Source of the DNA: Caccocola sp964450835
GTDB taxonomy: Bacteria > Synergistota > Synergistia > Synergistales > Synergistaceae
DNA length: 5,734 nt
Assembly: GCA_964450835.1 (NCBI GenBank)
Contig: CAYVEQ010000070.1
Span: forward strand, 1-5,734
Direction: 5' to 3'
A program made the translations under genes and the position numbers. The notes under the pieces are model-generated. The model worked only from the letters and a program-made list of their open reading frames with translations, did no database searches and was not told the origin of the DNA. Shown here in pieces: positions 1 through 5,734 of this stretch; position 1 is the stretch's first letter; the number at the start of each line of letters is the position of its first letter.

Positions 1-56
1 GGGAAGAGGAGCGAGAGCGCTTCGCGGAGCGGAATGTTACGCGCTTCGGCTCTTTC

Positions 57-65
57 TGTTATAAT
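57..65 (+). promoter_or_regulatory. Extended -10 promoter of ileS-rluD
   Basis: Bases 60-65 read TATAAT, a perfect sigma-70-type -10 hexamer. They are preceded by TG at 57-58 plus one base, which makes the extended -10 form TGnTATAAT. No good -35 hexamer lies 16-18 bp upstream (37-42 read TTACGC), which fits an extended -10 promoter. Transcription would begin near position 72 and give a leader of about 59 nt. That is too short for a T-box, so classical tRNA-Ile-sensing regulation is not supported. Position and strand suit ileS; activity is inferred from consensus only. Confidence 0.6.
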
Positions 66-118
66 GGCACGTTGTATATTCCGGAATCCGTCGCGGGTTC
101 CATCTTCATACAGGAGAC

Positions 119-123
119 GGAGG
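119..123 (+). promoter_or_regulatory. Shine-Dalgarno of ileS
   Basis: GGAGG lies 7 nt before the ATG at 131, separated by an all-T spacer (124-130). This fixes the ileS start. The same GGAGG-7-start spacing recurs at rqcH on the other strand, so both calls support each other. Confidence 0.85.
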
Positions 124-130
124 TTTTTTT

Positions 131-2911
131 ATGCCGAACGACTATAAGGACACGCTCTTTCTGCCGAAGACCGATTTCCCGATGCGGGCGAACCTCTCGC
201 AGAGGGAGCCGGAGTTTCTGAAACTCTGGCGGGAGATTGATCTTTACAGCGAGCTGAGAAAGAAGAACAAAGACAAGCCCTCTTTCGTACTTCACGACGG
301 ACCGCCTTACGCCAACGCGAGCATTCATATCGGAACCGCGACCAATAAAATCCTGAAGGACTTTATCGTCAAATATAAATGGCAGCGCGGCTATTTCGCG
401 CCCTACGTTCCCGGCTACGACACGCACGGACTGCCTATCGAGCTGAAGGTTCTGAAGGAGCTCAACCTGGGCAAGGACGAGATTTCGCCTGTCGAGCTGC
501 GGGCGAAATGCGCCGCTTACGCGAAATCTTTCGCCGACGTGCAGACGGGACAGTTCCGGCGCCTCGGCGTCATCGGCGACTGGGAACACCCCTATCTGAC
601 GCTCGTTCCCGCCTACGAGGCGACGGAGCTCGAAGGGCTCGCCGAGATGGTCGACAAGGGACTCGTCTACAAAGGACGCAAGGCTATCTACTGGTGCACC
701 GACTGCCAGACGGCTCTCGCCGCCGCCGAAATCGAGTACGGAGACGAGACATCGCCCTCTATATTCGTCGCTTATGAGTACACCGACGCGGCCAAAATCT
801 GCCCGGAGCTTGCCGGCAAAGATGTGGACGTCATCATCTGGACTACAACGCCGTGGACTCTTCCGGCTTCTATGGCCGTTTCGGTGCACCCTCGCTATGA
901 TTACGGCTTCTACGGCTGCGACGAAAAGGTCTATCTTATCGCGACGGGGCTGAAGGACGAAGTGGAGAAGGCCACGGGACTGAATCTCGGCGAGCCGATC
1001 TTTGTCTGCAAAGGAGAGCGGCTTGAGCTTTCTATGGCCAGGCACCCCTTCTACGACCGAGCCGTTCCGATCGTCCTTGCCGATTACGTGACGCTTGACA
1101 CCGGCACGGGCTGCGTCCACACGGCGCCGGGCCACGGAAGCGAAGACTACGAGACGGGCGTTCATTACGGCATAGAGGTCTACAACCCCGTCGACCCGAC
1201 CGGCCATTTTTACGGGGACACGCCGATTTTCGGCGGTATGTCGCTCGCGGAGGGGGAGAAGAAAGTCTTTGAGCTCCTCGGAGAATCGAAACGTCTGCTC
1301 GGAAAGCTCAAGATTACCCACTCCTACCCGCACTGCTGGAGATGCAAGAAGCCCGTCATCTTCCGCGCTACGGAGCAGTGGTTCGTCGCGGTCTCTGAGT
1401 TCCGCGACAAGGCGCTTGCCTGCATCGACGACGTGAAATGGATTCCCGACTGGGGCAAAGACCGCATCACGAACATGGTGCGCGACCGCTCCGACTGGTG
1501 CATCAGCCGCCAGCGCACATGGGGGGTTCCGATACCGGCCTTCTACTGCGAGGACTGCGGCGAGGTCATTCTTACAGGCGACCGGGCGCGCCGCGTCGCC
1601 GCGAAAGTCCGCGAGCACGGCAGCGACTGCTGGTGGACAATGACGCCGGAGGAGCTTGTCGGCGATCTCGCCGTCTGCCCGAAGTGCGGAAGCAGACATC
1701 TCCGCAAGGACTCCGACATACTTGATGTCTGGTTTGACTCGGGCACGAGCCATTCCGCCGTTCTCGACAACTGGGAGGATCTGGGCTGGCCCGCCGACCT
1801 TTATCTCGAAGGCAGCGACCAGCACCGCGGGTGGTTCCAGACCTCGCTCTTGAACAGCGTCGCGACGCGAGGCACCGCGCCGTACAGAATGGTTCTTACT
1901 CACGGTTTCATAATGGGGCCGGACGGGCAAAAGATGTCAAAGTCGCTCGGCAACGCGATGAAGCCGGAGAACATCATAGAAAAGAACGGCGCGGACATTC
2001 TCCGTCTCTGGGTCGCTTCGTCCGATTACAGGGGGGACGTGCGCATCTCGGAGGAGATTTTCCGCAATCTCATAGAGTCCTATCGCAGAATACGCAACAC
2101 CGCGCGGTTCCTGCTCGCGAACCTCGCGGACTTCGACCCTGCGGTCGACCTTCTGCCGCAAGAGGAGCTCGCCCCGGTCGACCGCTATATACTTCTCAAA
2201 CTGGAGCGTCTGCGCGCCCGAGTAACGGCTGGATTCGACGATTACGAGTTCCATCAGCCGATGACGCTTATCCACCAGTTCTGCGATAATGAGCTCTCCT
2301 CTTTCTATATCGACGTGAGCAAGGATAAGCTCTACGCAGACGCGAAGCACGCCAAGAGCCGCCGCTCGATACGCACCGTCATGTGGCAGACGCTTAAGAC
2401 GATAACACAGATGATGTCGCCGGTTCTTTCCTTCACGGCCGAGGAGATATGGCAGAAGATGCGCTCCATGGATGCTACGCTCCCCAAAAGCGTCCTCCTT
2501 GCGGACTGGCCGGAAGAGCTGGCGAAAGGCATCGGCGCATCGATCGAGGAGGAATGGGATCTGCTACTCATGGCGCGCCAGGGCGTACTGCGCGGCCTTG
2601 AGGCGGCGCGCGGCAAGGGCATAATCGGACATCCCCTCGACGCCGAGGTGCAGGTGAAGCTCAGCGACTACTACAAGCCGCTCGCCGGCGGAATAAGCGA
2701 CGAAACATGGGAGGATATACTTATAGTCTCCTCGTGCCGCGTCGTGGACGAAGTCGCGGAGGCGGAGAACGTCTACGCGGACGAGACGACCGGAATCACG
2801 GTCGGCGTAAGCAGGTCGCGCGACGAAAAATGCCCGCGCTGCTGGAAGCACCGTCACGAAGTCGCCGAAAAGGGTATCTGCGACCGCTGCGCCAATGTCG
2901 TCGGCAGATAG
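131..2911 (+). CDS. ileS: Isoleucine--tRNA ligase (IleRS)
   Basis: Cytoplasmic class Ia synthetase, 926 aa, a normal length for bacterial IleRS; it charges tRNA-Ile with isoleucine using ATP and edits misactivated valine. Visible in order: the N-terminal catalytic half with GPPYAN (57-62) and a signature reading HIGT at 66-69; DTHGLPIE (97-104); a Cys pair at 189/192; the CP1 editing domain with TTTPWTLP (238-245) and HTAPGHGSED (330-339); CWRC (402-405); Cys pairs 473/476 and 516/519; DVWFDSG (532-538); KMSKS (601-605); an alpha-helical anticodon-binding domain (about 650-830); and a C-terminal zinc module with Cys 901, 904, 917 and 920. The ATG start is fixed by GGAGG 7 nt upstream. The 3' end overlaps the next gene by 17 bp, so co-transcription is likely. 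The odd point is the fourth signature residue, Thr (codon ACC, 335-337) where His is classical. Identity is secure; the effect of Thr69 is unknown. Confidence 0.98.
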   Translation: MPNDYKDTLFLPKTDFPMRANLSQREPEFLKLWREIDLYSELRKKNKDKPSFVLHDGPPYANASIHIGTATNKILKDFIVKYKWQRGYFAPYVPGYDTHGLPIELKVLKELNLGKDEISPVELRAKCAAYAKSFADVQTGQFRRLGVIGDWEHPYLTLVPAYEATELEGLAEMVDKGLVYKGRKAIYWCTDCQTALAAAEIEYGDETSPSIFVAYEYTDAAKICPELAGKDVDVIIWTTTPWTLPASMAVSVHPRYDYGFYGCDEKVYLIATGLKDEVEKATGLNLGEPIFVCKGERLELSMARHPFYDRAVPIVLADYVTLDTGTGCVHTAPGHGSEDYETGVHYGIEVYNPVDPTGHFYGDTPIFGGMSLAEGEKKVFELLGESKRLLGKLKITHSYPHCWRCKKPVIFRATEQWFVAVSEFRDKALACIDDVKWIPDWGKDRITNMVRDRSDWCISRQRTWGVPIPAFYCEDCGEVILTGDRARRVAAKVREHGSDCWWTMTPEELVGDLAVCPKCGSRHLRKDSDILDVWFDSGTSHSAVLDNWEDLGWPADLYLEGSDQHRGWFQTSLLNSVATRGTAPYRMVLTHGFIMGPDGQKMSKSLGNAMKPENIIEKNGADILRLWVASSDYRGDVRISEEIFRNLIESYRRIRNTARFLLANLADFDPAVDLLPQEELAPVDRYILLKLERLRARVTAGFDDYEFHQPMTLIHQFCDNELSSFYIDVSKDKLYADAKHAKSRRSIRTVMWQTLKTITQMMSPVLSFTAEEIWQKMRSMDATLPKSVLLADWPEELAKGIGASIEEEWDLLLMARQGVLRGLEAARGKGIIGHPLDAEVQVKLSDYYKPLAGGISDETWEDILIVSSCRVVDEVAEAENVYADETTGITVGVSRSRDEKCPRCWKHRHEVAEKGICDRCANVVGR

Positions 2912-3899
2912 CGAAGACTATACCGATAATTGTCCTGAAGAAGAGGAAGAGGAAGAGGAAGAGGAAAGAGAGTCCGCTTCCTCTTCTTTTCAGCGGTTCA
3001 CGATAGACGAAAACCTGGCGGGCCACAGGCTGGATTTCGCTCTCTCGCGCCTCTTGGGGATAAGCAGGGGCTACGCGCAGAAGCTTGTCAAAGAGGGCGG
3101 CGCGCGCCTGACGTCCGGGCGCCGCGTAAAACCGTCGGCAAAGGTTTCAAGCGGCGACATTCTGGACGTTACCCTTCCCCCAGCCGAAACCTTGGACTTG
3201 GAACCGCAGGATGTCCCGTTTGAAGTGGTATACGACGACGCAGATGTTATCGTCGTCAATAAGCCTGCTGGGCTTGTCGTGCATCCTGCGCCGGGCCACC
3301 GGAGCGGCACTCTCGTGCACGGCCTTCTCTTCCGTTATCCGGACATCGGAACGCTCAACGGCGTACAGCGTCCCGGCATAGTGCACCGCCTCGACGCGGC
3401 GACGTCCGGACTCATGGTGGTGGCGCGCGACGGCTTGGCGCAGGAGGGGCTTTTCCGCGAATTCAAGGAAAGGCGCGTCAGAAAAGAATATCTGGCGCTC
3501 TGCTGGGGCGAGCCGAAGCCGCTTTCCGGCTCCGTAAAATACCCTATAGGTCGGGATCCGTACAGCCGCCTTAAAATGGCCTGCGTCGAGGGCGGGCGCG
3601 ACGCTTGGACGGATTACAAAACGTTATGGAGCCGCGGGGGAAAATCTCTCGTTCTCTGTCGCCTGCACAGCGGGCGCACGCACCAGATACGCGTACACAT
3701 GAAAGCGATAGGCGCGCCTCTTGTGGGCGACCGCCTCTACGCTCCTTCGCGCCCCTCTCCTTTCGGAGCGGAGCGGATCTTTCTTCATTCGTGGAAACTG
3801 GGCTTTACTCACCCTAGAAGCCGCAGTGAAATGAACTTTACCTGTCCTTTGCCCCGCGAACTTGCCGCGTTCGTGAGGGAACTTCGCGCCCGGGGTTAA
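2895..3899 (+). CDS. rluD: RluA/RluD-family 23S rRNA pseudouridine synthase
   Basis: Converts selected uridines in large-subunit rRNA to pseudouridine; the E. coli RluD targets are in helix 69. The 334 aa are: an acidic, Ser-rich leader with ten Glu in a row (1-34, Glu 15-24); an S4 RNA-binding domain (about 43-92); and the catalytic domain with NKPAG (122-126), HRLD (164-167, catalytic Asp167), KEYLAL (197-202) and HSGRTHQIR (258-266). S4 plus this core fits RluC/RluD-type enzymes better than RluA, which lacks S4. The ATG lies inside ileS (17-bp overlap) with no clear Shine-Dalgarno, so translation probably depends on coupling to ileS. The next in-frame ATG, GTG or TTG is a TTG near 3052, inside the S4 domain, so the ATG at 2895 is the only sensible start. 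In many bacteria lspA sits between ileS and this gene; here it does not. Family is certain, exact target sites are not. Confidence 0.92.
   Translation: MSSADSEDYTDNCPEEEEEEEEEERESASSSFQRFTIDENLAGHRLDFALSRLLGISRGYAQKLVKEGGARLTSGRRVKPSAKVSSGDILDVTLPPAETLDLEPQDVPFEVVYDDADVIVVNKPAGLVVHPAPGHRSGTLVHGLLFRYPDIGTLNGVQRPGIVHRLDAATSGLMVVARDGLAQEGLFREFKERRVRKEYLALCWGEPKPLSGSVKYPIGRDPYSRLKMACVEGGRDAWTDYKTLWSRGGKSLVLCRLHSGRTHQIRVHMKAIGAPLVGDRLYAPSRPSPFGAERIFLHSWKLGFTHPRSRSEMNFTCPLPRELAAFVRELRARG
2937..2972 (+). repeat. GAGGAA hexanucleotide microsatellite in rluD (poly-Glu)
   Basis: Thirty-six consecutive purines, built mainly from about four tandem GAGGAA units. In the rluD frame they read ten Glu, Arg, Glu (residues 15-26), just upstream of the S4 domain. 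The period is six, so slippage would change the Glu count without breaking the frame. The tract also holds several GAGG/GGAAG elements that resemble Shine-Dalgarno sequences, but no ATG, GTG or TTG follows in frame at a usable distance. Confidence 0.9.
2952..2990 (+). other. Purine/pyrimidine foldback with T-run inside rluD
   Basis: CTTCCTCTTC (2977-2986) is the exact reverse complement of GAAGAGGAAG, which occurs at 2952-2961 and, six bases apart, at 2946-2955 and 2940-2949. A 9-bp version pairs 2958-2966 with 2978-2986 across an 11-nt loop. The right arm runs into TTTT (2987-2990). The shape resembles an intrinsic terminator or attenuator, but the stem has only moderate GC and lies inside the coding region. 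The pairing is visible; function is a guess. Confidence 0.5.
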
Positions 3900-5530
3900 A
3901 ACTCCCGCGCCACTGCGCTCCACAGAGACGGATCGCCCGAAATTGTGGAAAATTCCCTGTATGTCACGTTCGCCTCTCCGCCGCGTATCGGGCTGACATA
4001 TTTGCGGCGCGTATAGTCGACTCTGTGCCGCGCCTCGTCTTTCGCTTTGCTGTAAAACACGGCGAGCGACGCGCAAAAGGCGGCAAGACGCTCAAACTCC
4101 CCGTCGCCGAGCGCCGCCTTCGGGCGCAGTATCACATGCGAACCAGGAACGCCACGGACGTGAAACCAGAAGTCCTCCGCGGCGGCGAATCTGAATGTGG
4201 CGTACCTGTTGCCCTTCGCGGAAAGCCCCGCGACGATGATCGCCTTTTCAAACTCAAACCTGACGTGCGGAGGGAGCCGCCGCTCTTTGCCGACGGCTTT
4301 TTTCGGCGAGGCTTTCGTCATGCCGAGCTCTTCCTCGAACATCAAAAGCACCTGAGTCTCCTCGACGGATTGAACCAGCGCCAGTTCCTCCCGCAGGTCT
4401 GCAAGCTCATCCTCTACCTTGCCGGCAAGAGCCGCCGCCCGCTCCTGCGCCGAGGTGATTTTTTTGTATTTCGCGAAATACTCCGAGGCGTTGCCAGACG
4501 GCGTAAGACGCGGGTCAAGCGGCACGACGCTCTCGACTTCGCGCCCCTCCTTGTCGCGGCATGAAAGGCGTGCCTCGGTCGCGCCGTGCCGTATTTTCCA
4601 AATATTCGACACAATCAGCTCGCCCCAGAGCCTGTACCGCGCCGGTGAAGAGTCGGCAAGCAGCCCGTGAATGTCGTTAAGCTGACGCTCGCGGCGGGTG
4701 ATTTCCTTTTCGATATATTTTATGATATTTTTGCGCCTGTTCCCGACGGAACTCTCTTTCATCGGAGCGAGGGTGGCGAGAGTCCCTGTGGATTCATTTT
4801 CCAAAGGCGCGGCGTCCGGCAGAAGAGCGGGAAGGGCCGTTATATACTTGCCGATTCTCTGCGCGGCAAGTGAAGCGCACGATTCGCTGTATAACCCGCG
4901 CAGAAAGCAGGCCGCGCGGTTCGCTTCGAGCGGCGCGAGGATTTTTAGCAGAGGCCTTCCGACTCCCGCGATTTTTGTCACACTCTCCTTATCGGGCGCG
5001 GCGAGCCATTCCTCGAGCGCGACGCCCTCGAAGCGCGGCGGCATGCGGTAGGGCAGACCCGGCAGCACCGTGCGGAAACTGTTGTCGGCAGTGTGGATGT
5101 GTTTTGCCGTTTCTATGATCACGCCCTTTTCGTCGGTCATCAGCAGATTGCTGAAACGCTCCATGATTTCAAGGACAAGTTTGCGCTCGACGGAGAAGCC
5201 CGCGCCGAGAGTTTTTATAAAGGTAAATTCGAGTATTCTGTCTCTGTTGAGCTGCCTGACGGCCGTGAACGAAGCTCCGGTGATGTGGCTCCTGACGGCG
5301 TTCGCGATCGGCGGCGTCCGCCGCGCGGCGTCGAGCAGACATTTTCTGTCGGCGGTGCCGATCAGAGCGGCTCCGCAGTTCTGAGCGCCCCACGAGAGAA
5401 GCAGGTTCGCGCTGCCCGCGAACGAAATTATCACTGCGTCGCCGCCGCCGTCCGCGCGCTGCACGCGCCTTCCTGAAAGCGCCGACAGTTCGAGGCTCCA
5501 GCTCCATATAAGTTCGGGACCGAAAGACAA
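3896..5530 (-). CDS. rqcH: RqcH / NFACT-family ribosome quality control factor
   Basis: RqcH (homologue of eukaryotic Rqc2/NEMF, long annotated as fibronectin-binding protein FbpA or YloA) binds split 50S subunits carrying stalled peptidyl-tRNA and directs C-terminal alanine tailing, which marks the chain for proteolysis. The 544 aa show: an NFACT-N domain (about 1-165) with DR at 97-98 and EIM at 121-123, the same numbers as the motifs described in B. subtilis RqcH; a helix-hairpin-helix-like stretch (about 183-198, GVG 189-191); a charged helical segment likely to form the coiled coil (about 262-290 and 352-405); and NFACT-R (about 420-525) with DFWFH (453-457), PGSHVI (462-467), YSKAK (493-497) and VDYT (504-507). 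The start is TTG at 5528-5530 with GGAGG 7 nt upstream; it gives an N-terminus starting MSF, as in the family. The frame is open up to 5692, but those 54 extra codons cross the promoter and hairpins. The family's usual MSFDG start reads MSFGP here. The stop shares TTAA with rluD, tail to tail. Confidence 0.93.
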   Translation of the reverse strand: MSFGPELIWSWSLELSALSGRRVQRADGGGDAVIISFAGSANLLLSWGAQNCGAALIGTADRKCLLDAARRTPPIANAVRSHITGASFTAVRQLNRDRILEFTFIKTLGAGFSVERKLVLEIMERFSNLLMTDEKGVIIETAKHIHTADNSFRTVLPGLPYRMPPRFEGVALEEWLAAPDKESVTKIAGVGRPLLKILAPLEANRAACFLRGLYSESCASLAAQRIGKYITALPALLPDAAPLENESTGTLATLAPMKESSVGNRRKNIIKYIEKEITRRERQLNDIHGLLADSSPARYRLWGELIVSNIWKIRHGATEARLSCRDKEGREVESVVPLDPRLTPSGNASEYFAKYKKITSAQERAAALAGKVEDELADLREELALVQSVEETQVLLMFEEELGMTKASPKKAVGKERRLPPHVRFEFEKAIIVAGLSAKGNRYATFRFAAAEDFWFHVRGVPGSHVILRPKAALGDGEFERLAAFCASLAVFYSKAKDEARHRVDYTRRKYVSPIRGGEANVTYREFSTISGDPSLWSAVAREF

Positions 5531-5537
5531 GAGAATA

Positions 5538-5542
5538 CCTCC
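5538..5542 (-). promoter_or_regulatory. Shine-Dalgarno that sets the rqcH TTG start
   Basis: The minus strand reads GGAGG, 7 nt before TTG (5528-5530). This is the same geometry as at ileS. It decides in favour of a TTG start and against the longer frame beginning at 5692. Confidence 0.82.
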
Positions 5543-5563
5543 ATATCCGGGTTTTGCAAAAAA

Positions 5564-5569
5564 ATTATA
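5564..5569 (-). promoter_or_regulatory. -10 box of the rqcH promoter
   Basis: The minus strand reads a perfect TATAAT followed by a T-run. Transcription would start near 5557 and leave a leader of about 27 nt that contains the GGAGG. No good -35 hexamer is seen 16-18 bp upstream, and the bases before the box are GTG, so it is not an extended -10. An activator or a weak promoter is possible. It is the only -10 match I noticed upstream of the gene. Confidence 0.5.
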
Positions 5570-5604
5570 CACTATCGGCGGCCGCTCGCTTTCGCGAATG
5601 TTCG

Positions 5605-5618
5605 GGACGCGCGCGTCC
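5605..5618. repeat. Perfect 14-bp palindrome upstream of rqcH
   Basis: GGACGCGCGCGTCC is perfectly self-complementary and centred about 42 bp upstream of the rqcH -10 box, a position that would suit an operator or activator site. The sequence is alternating CG-rich, and short palindromes arise easily in GC-rich DNA, so the role is open. Confidence 0.4.
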
Positions 5619-5631
5619 GCAGTGACAGAAC

Positions 5632-5655
5632 CGCGGCGGCAAAAGCCGCGCCGCG
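5632..5655. repeat. Inner GC hairpin, first copy of the GCGGC-AAAA-GCCGCGC element
   Basis: CGCGGCG (5632-5638) pairs fully with CGCCGCG (5649-5655); an alternative inner stem pairs GCGGC (5636-5640) with GCCGC (5645-5649) around AAAA. On the plus strand only TTT follows, and on the minus strand there is no T-run, so it is a poor terminator. Its core repeats 50 bp away at 5686-5702 with one extra A. Confidence 0.5.
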
Positions 5656-5679
5656 TTTCAGACACGCGCGGGAAAGGCG

Positions 5680-5701
5680 AAAAACGCGGCAAAAAGCCGC
5701 G
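5680..5701 (-). terminator. Rho-independent terminator, minus strand, upstream of rqcH
   Basis: Read on the minus strand: CGCGGC (5701-5696), a five-T loop (5695-5691), GCCGCG (5690-5685), then five T (5684-5680). The 6-bp stem is all GC, and A-U and G-U pairs with the T-run can lengthen it. It would end transcription of a minus-strand gene entering from beyond 5734 and separate it from the rqcH promoter. A possible stop codon lies 12 nt before it, which supports this. Read on the plus strand it has no T-run after the stem. Confidence 0.65.
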
Positions 5702-5713
5702 CTCGCGAAGTTT

Positions 5714-5734
5714 CTAAAAGAGCTCCGGTGGTGT
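5714..5734 (-). CDS. Possible 3' end of an unidentified minus-strand gene
   Basis: Read from the window edge, the minus strand gives TPPELF and then TAG (5716-5714). The stop is followed after 12 nt by the terminator hairpin at 5701-5680, the usual arrangement at the end of a gene. Six residues are far too few to name a product. The call rests only on stop-terminator spacing, and the other two minus-strand frames are also open to the edge, so it is weak. Confidence 0.3.
   Translation of the reverse strand, partial: TPPELF

Noticed and set aside
14..53. Dyad AGAGC/GCTCT and direct repeat GCGCTTCG (17-24, 41-48) before the ileS promoter
   Set aside because: The stem is only 5 bp with a long, poorly paired interior and no clean T-run, so a terminator for an upstream gene is not supported.
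1..64. Possible 3' end of an upstream plus-strand gene
   Set aside because: One frame stops at 62-64 and another starts with a Glu/Arg-rich run and stays open past the ileS start to about 232. The first has unconvincing content and the second would overlap ileS by 100 bp. Neither can be supported from so short a stretch.
66..130. T-box or other riboswitch in the ileS leader
   Set aside because: The leader from the predicted start is about 59 nt with no stem I, T-box sequence or terminator/antiterminator pair.
59..1930. Minus-strand open frame of 623 codons antisense to ileS
   Set aside because: It lies wholly opposite a certain ileS, shows no family motif, and GC-rich codon use in ileS easily leaves long antisense frames. 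It is a shadow.
4025..4564. Plus-strand open frame of 179 codons inside rqcH
   Set aside because: It is antisense to recognised NFACT-R and coiled-coil coding sequence and has no recognisable domain.
5531..5692. Longer rqcH form starting at ATG 5692 (598 aa)
   Set aside because: The extra 54 residues are Arg/Pro-rich without family similarity, cross the TATAAT box, palindrome and hairpins, and lack a Shine-Dalgarno; the TTG at 5530 has GGAGG at ideal spacing.

Overview
This window is a short, gene-dense stretch of a bacterial chromosome, GC-rich by eye. It holds three complete genes, all for translation and its quality control: ileS (131-2911, +), an rluD-type 23S rRNA pseudouridine synthase gene (2895-3899, +) and rqcH (3896-5530, -). 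RqcH belongs to the NFACT/fibronectin-binding family. An RqcH homologue, a bacterial-type IleRS with a C-terminal Cys4 zinc module and this gene style would fit Synergistota or a Firmicutes-like phylum. Synergistota is my best guess, but it is an impression from protein style and not a demonstrated assignment.

Layout. Positions 1-130 hold an ileS promoter with an extended -10 (57-65) and a strong Shine-Dalgarno (119-123). ileS and rluD overlap by 17 bp and are almost certainly co-transcribed. Right after the overlap, rluD carries a 36-nt pure purine tract of GAGGAA hexamers encoding ten consecutive glutamates, followed by a complementary pyrimidine tract that can fold back on it. rluD and rqcH converge tail to tail, and their stop codons share one TTAA tetranucleotide, so there is no intergenic space for a terminator. 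rqcH starts at a TTG (5528-5530) behind GGAGG, with a TATAAT box at 5564-5569. Positions 5600-5707 are rich in dyads: a 14-bp palindrome and two near-identical GCGGC-A(4/5)-GCCGCGC hairpins. The outer hairpin looks like a minus-strand terminator just after a possible stop codon of a gene lying beyond the right edge.

How the genes relate. IleS charges tRNA-Ile, RluD modifies large-subunit rRNA, and RqcH adds C-terminal alanine tails to nascent chains on obstructed 50S subunits. All three act on tRNA or the 50S subunit, but they are housekeeping genes and nothing here proves one dedicated system. The points most worth a second look are the altered class I signature in IleS (HIGT instead of HIGH), the poly-Glu repeat and foldback in rluD, the shared TTAA stops, the divergent N-terminus of RqcH, and the duplicated hairpin upstream of rqcH. 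I see no mobile element, CRISPR array, tRNA, rRNA or defence system.
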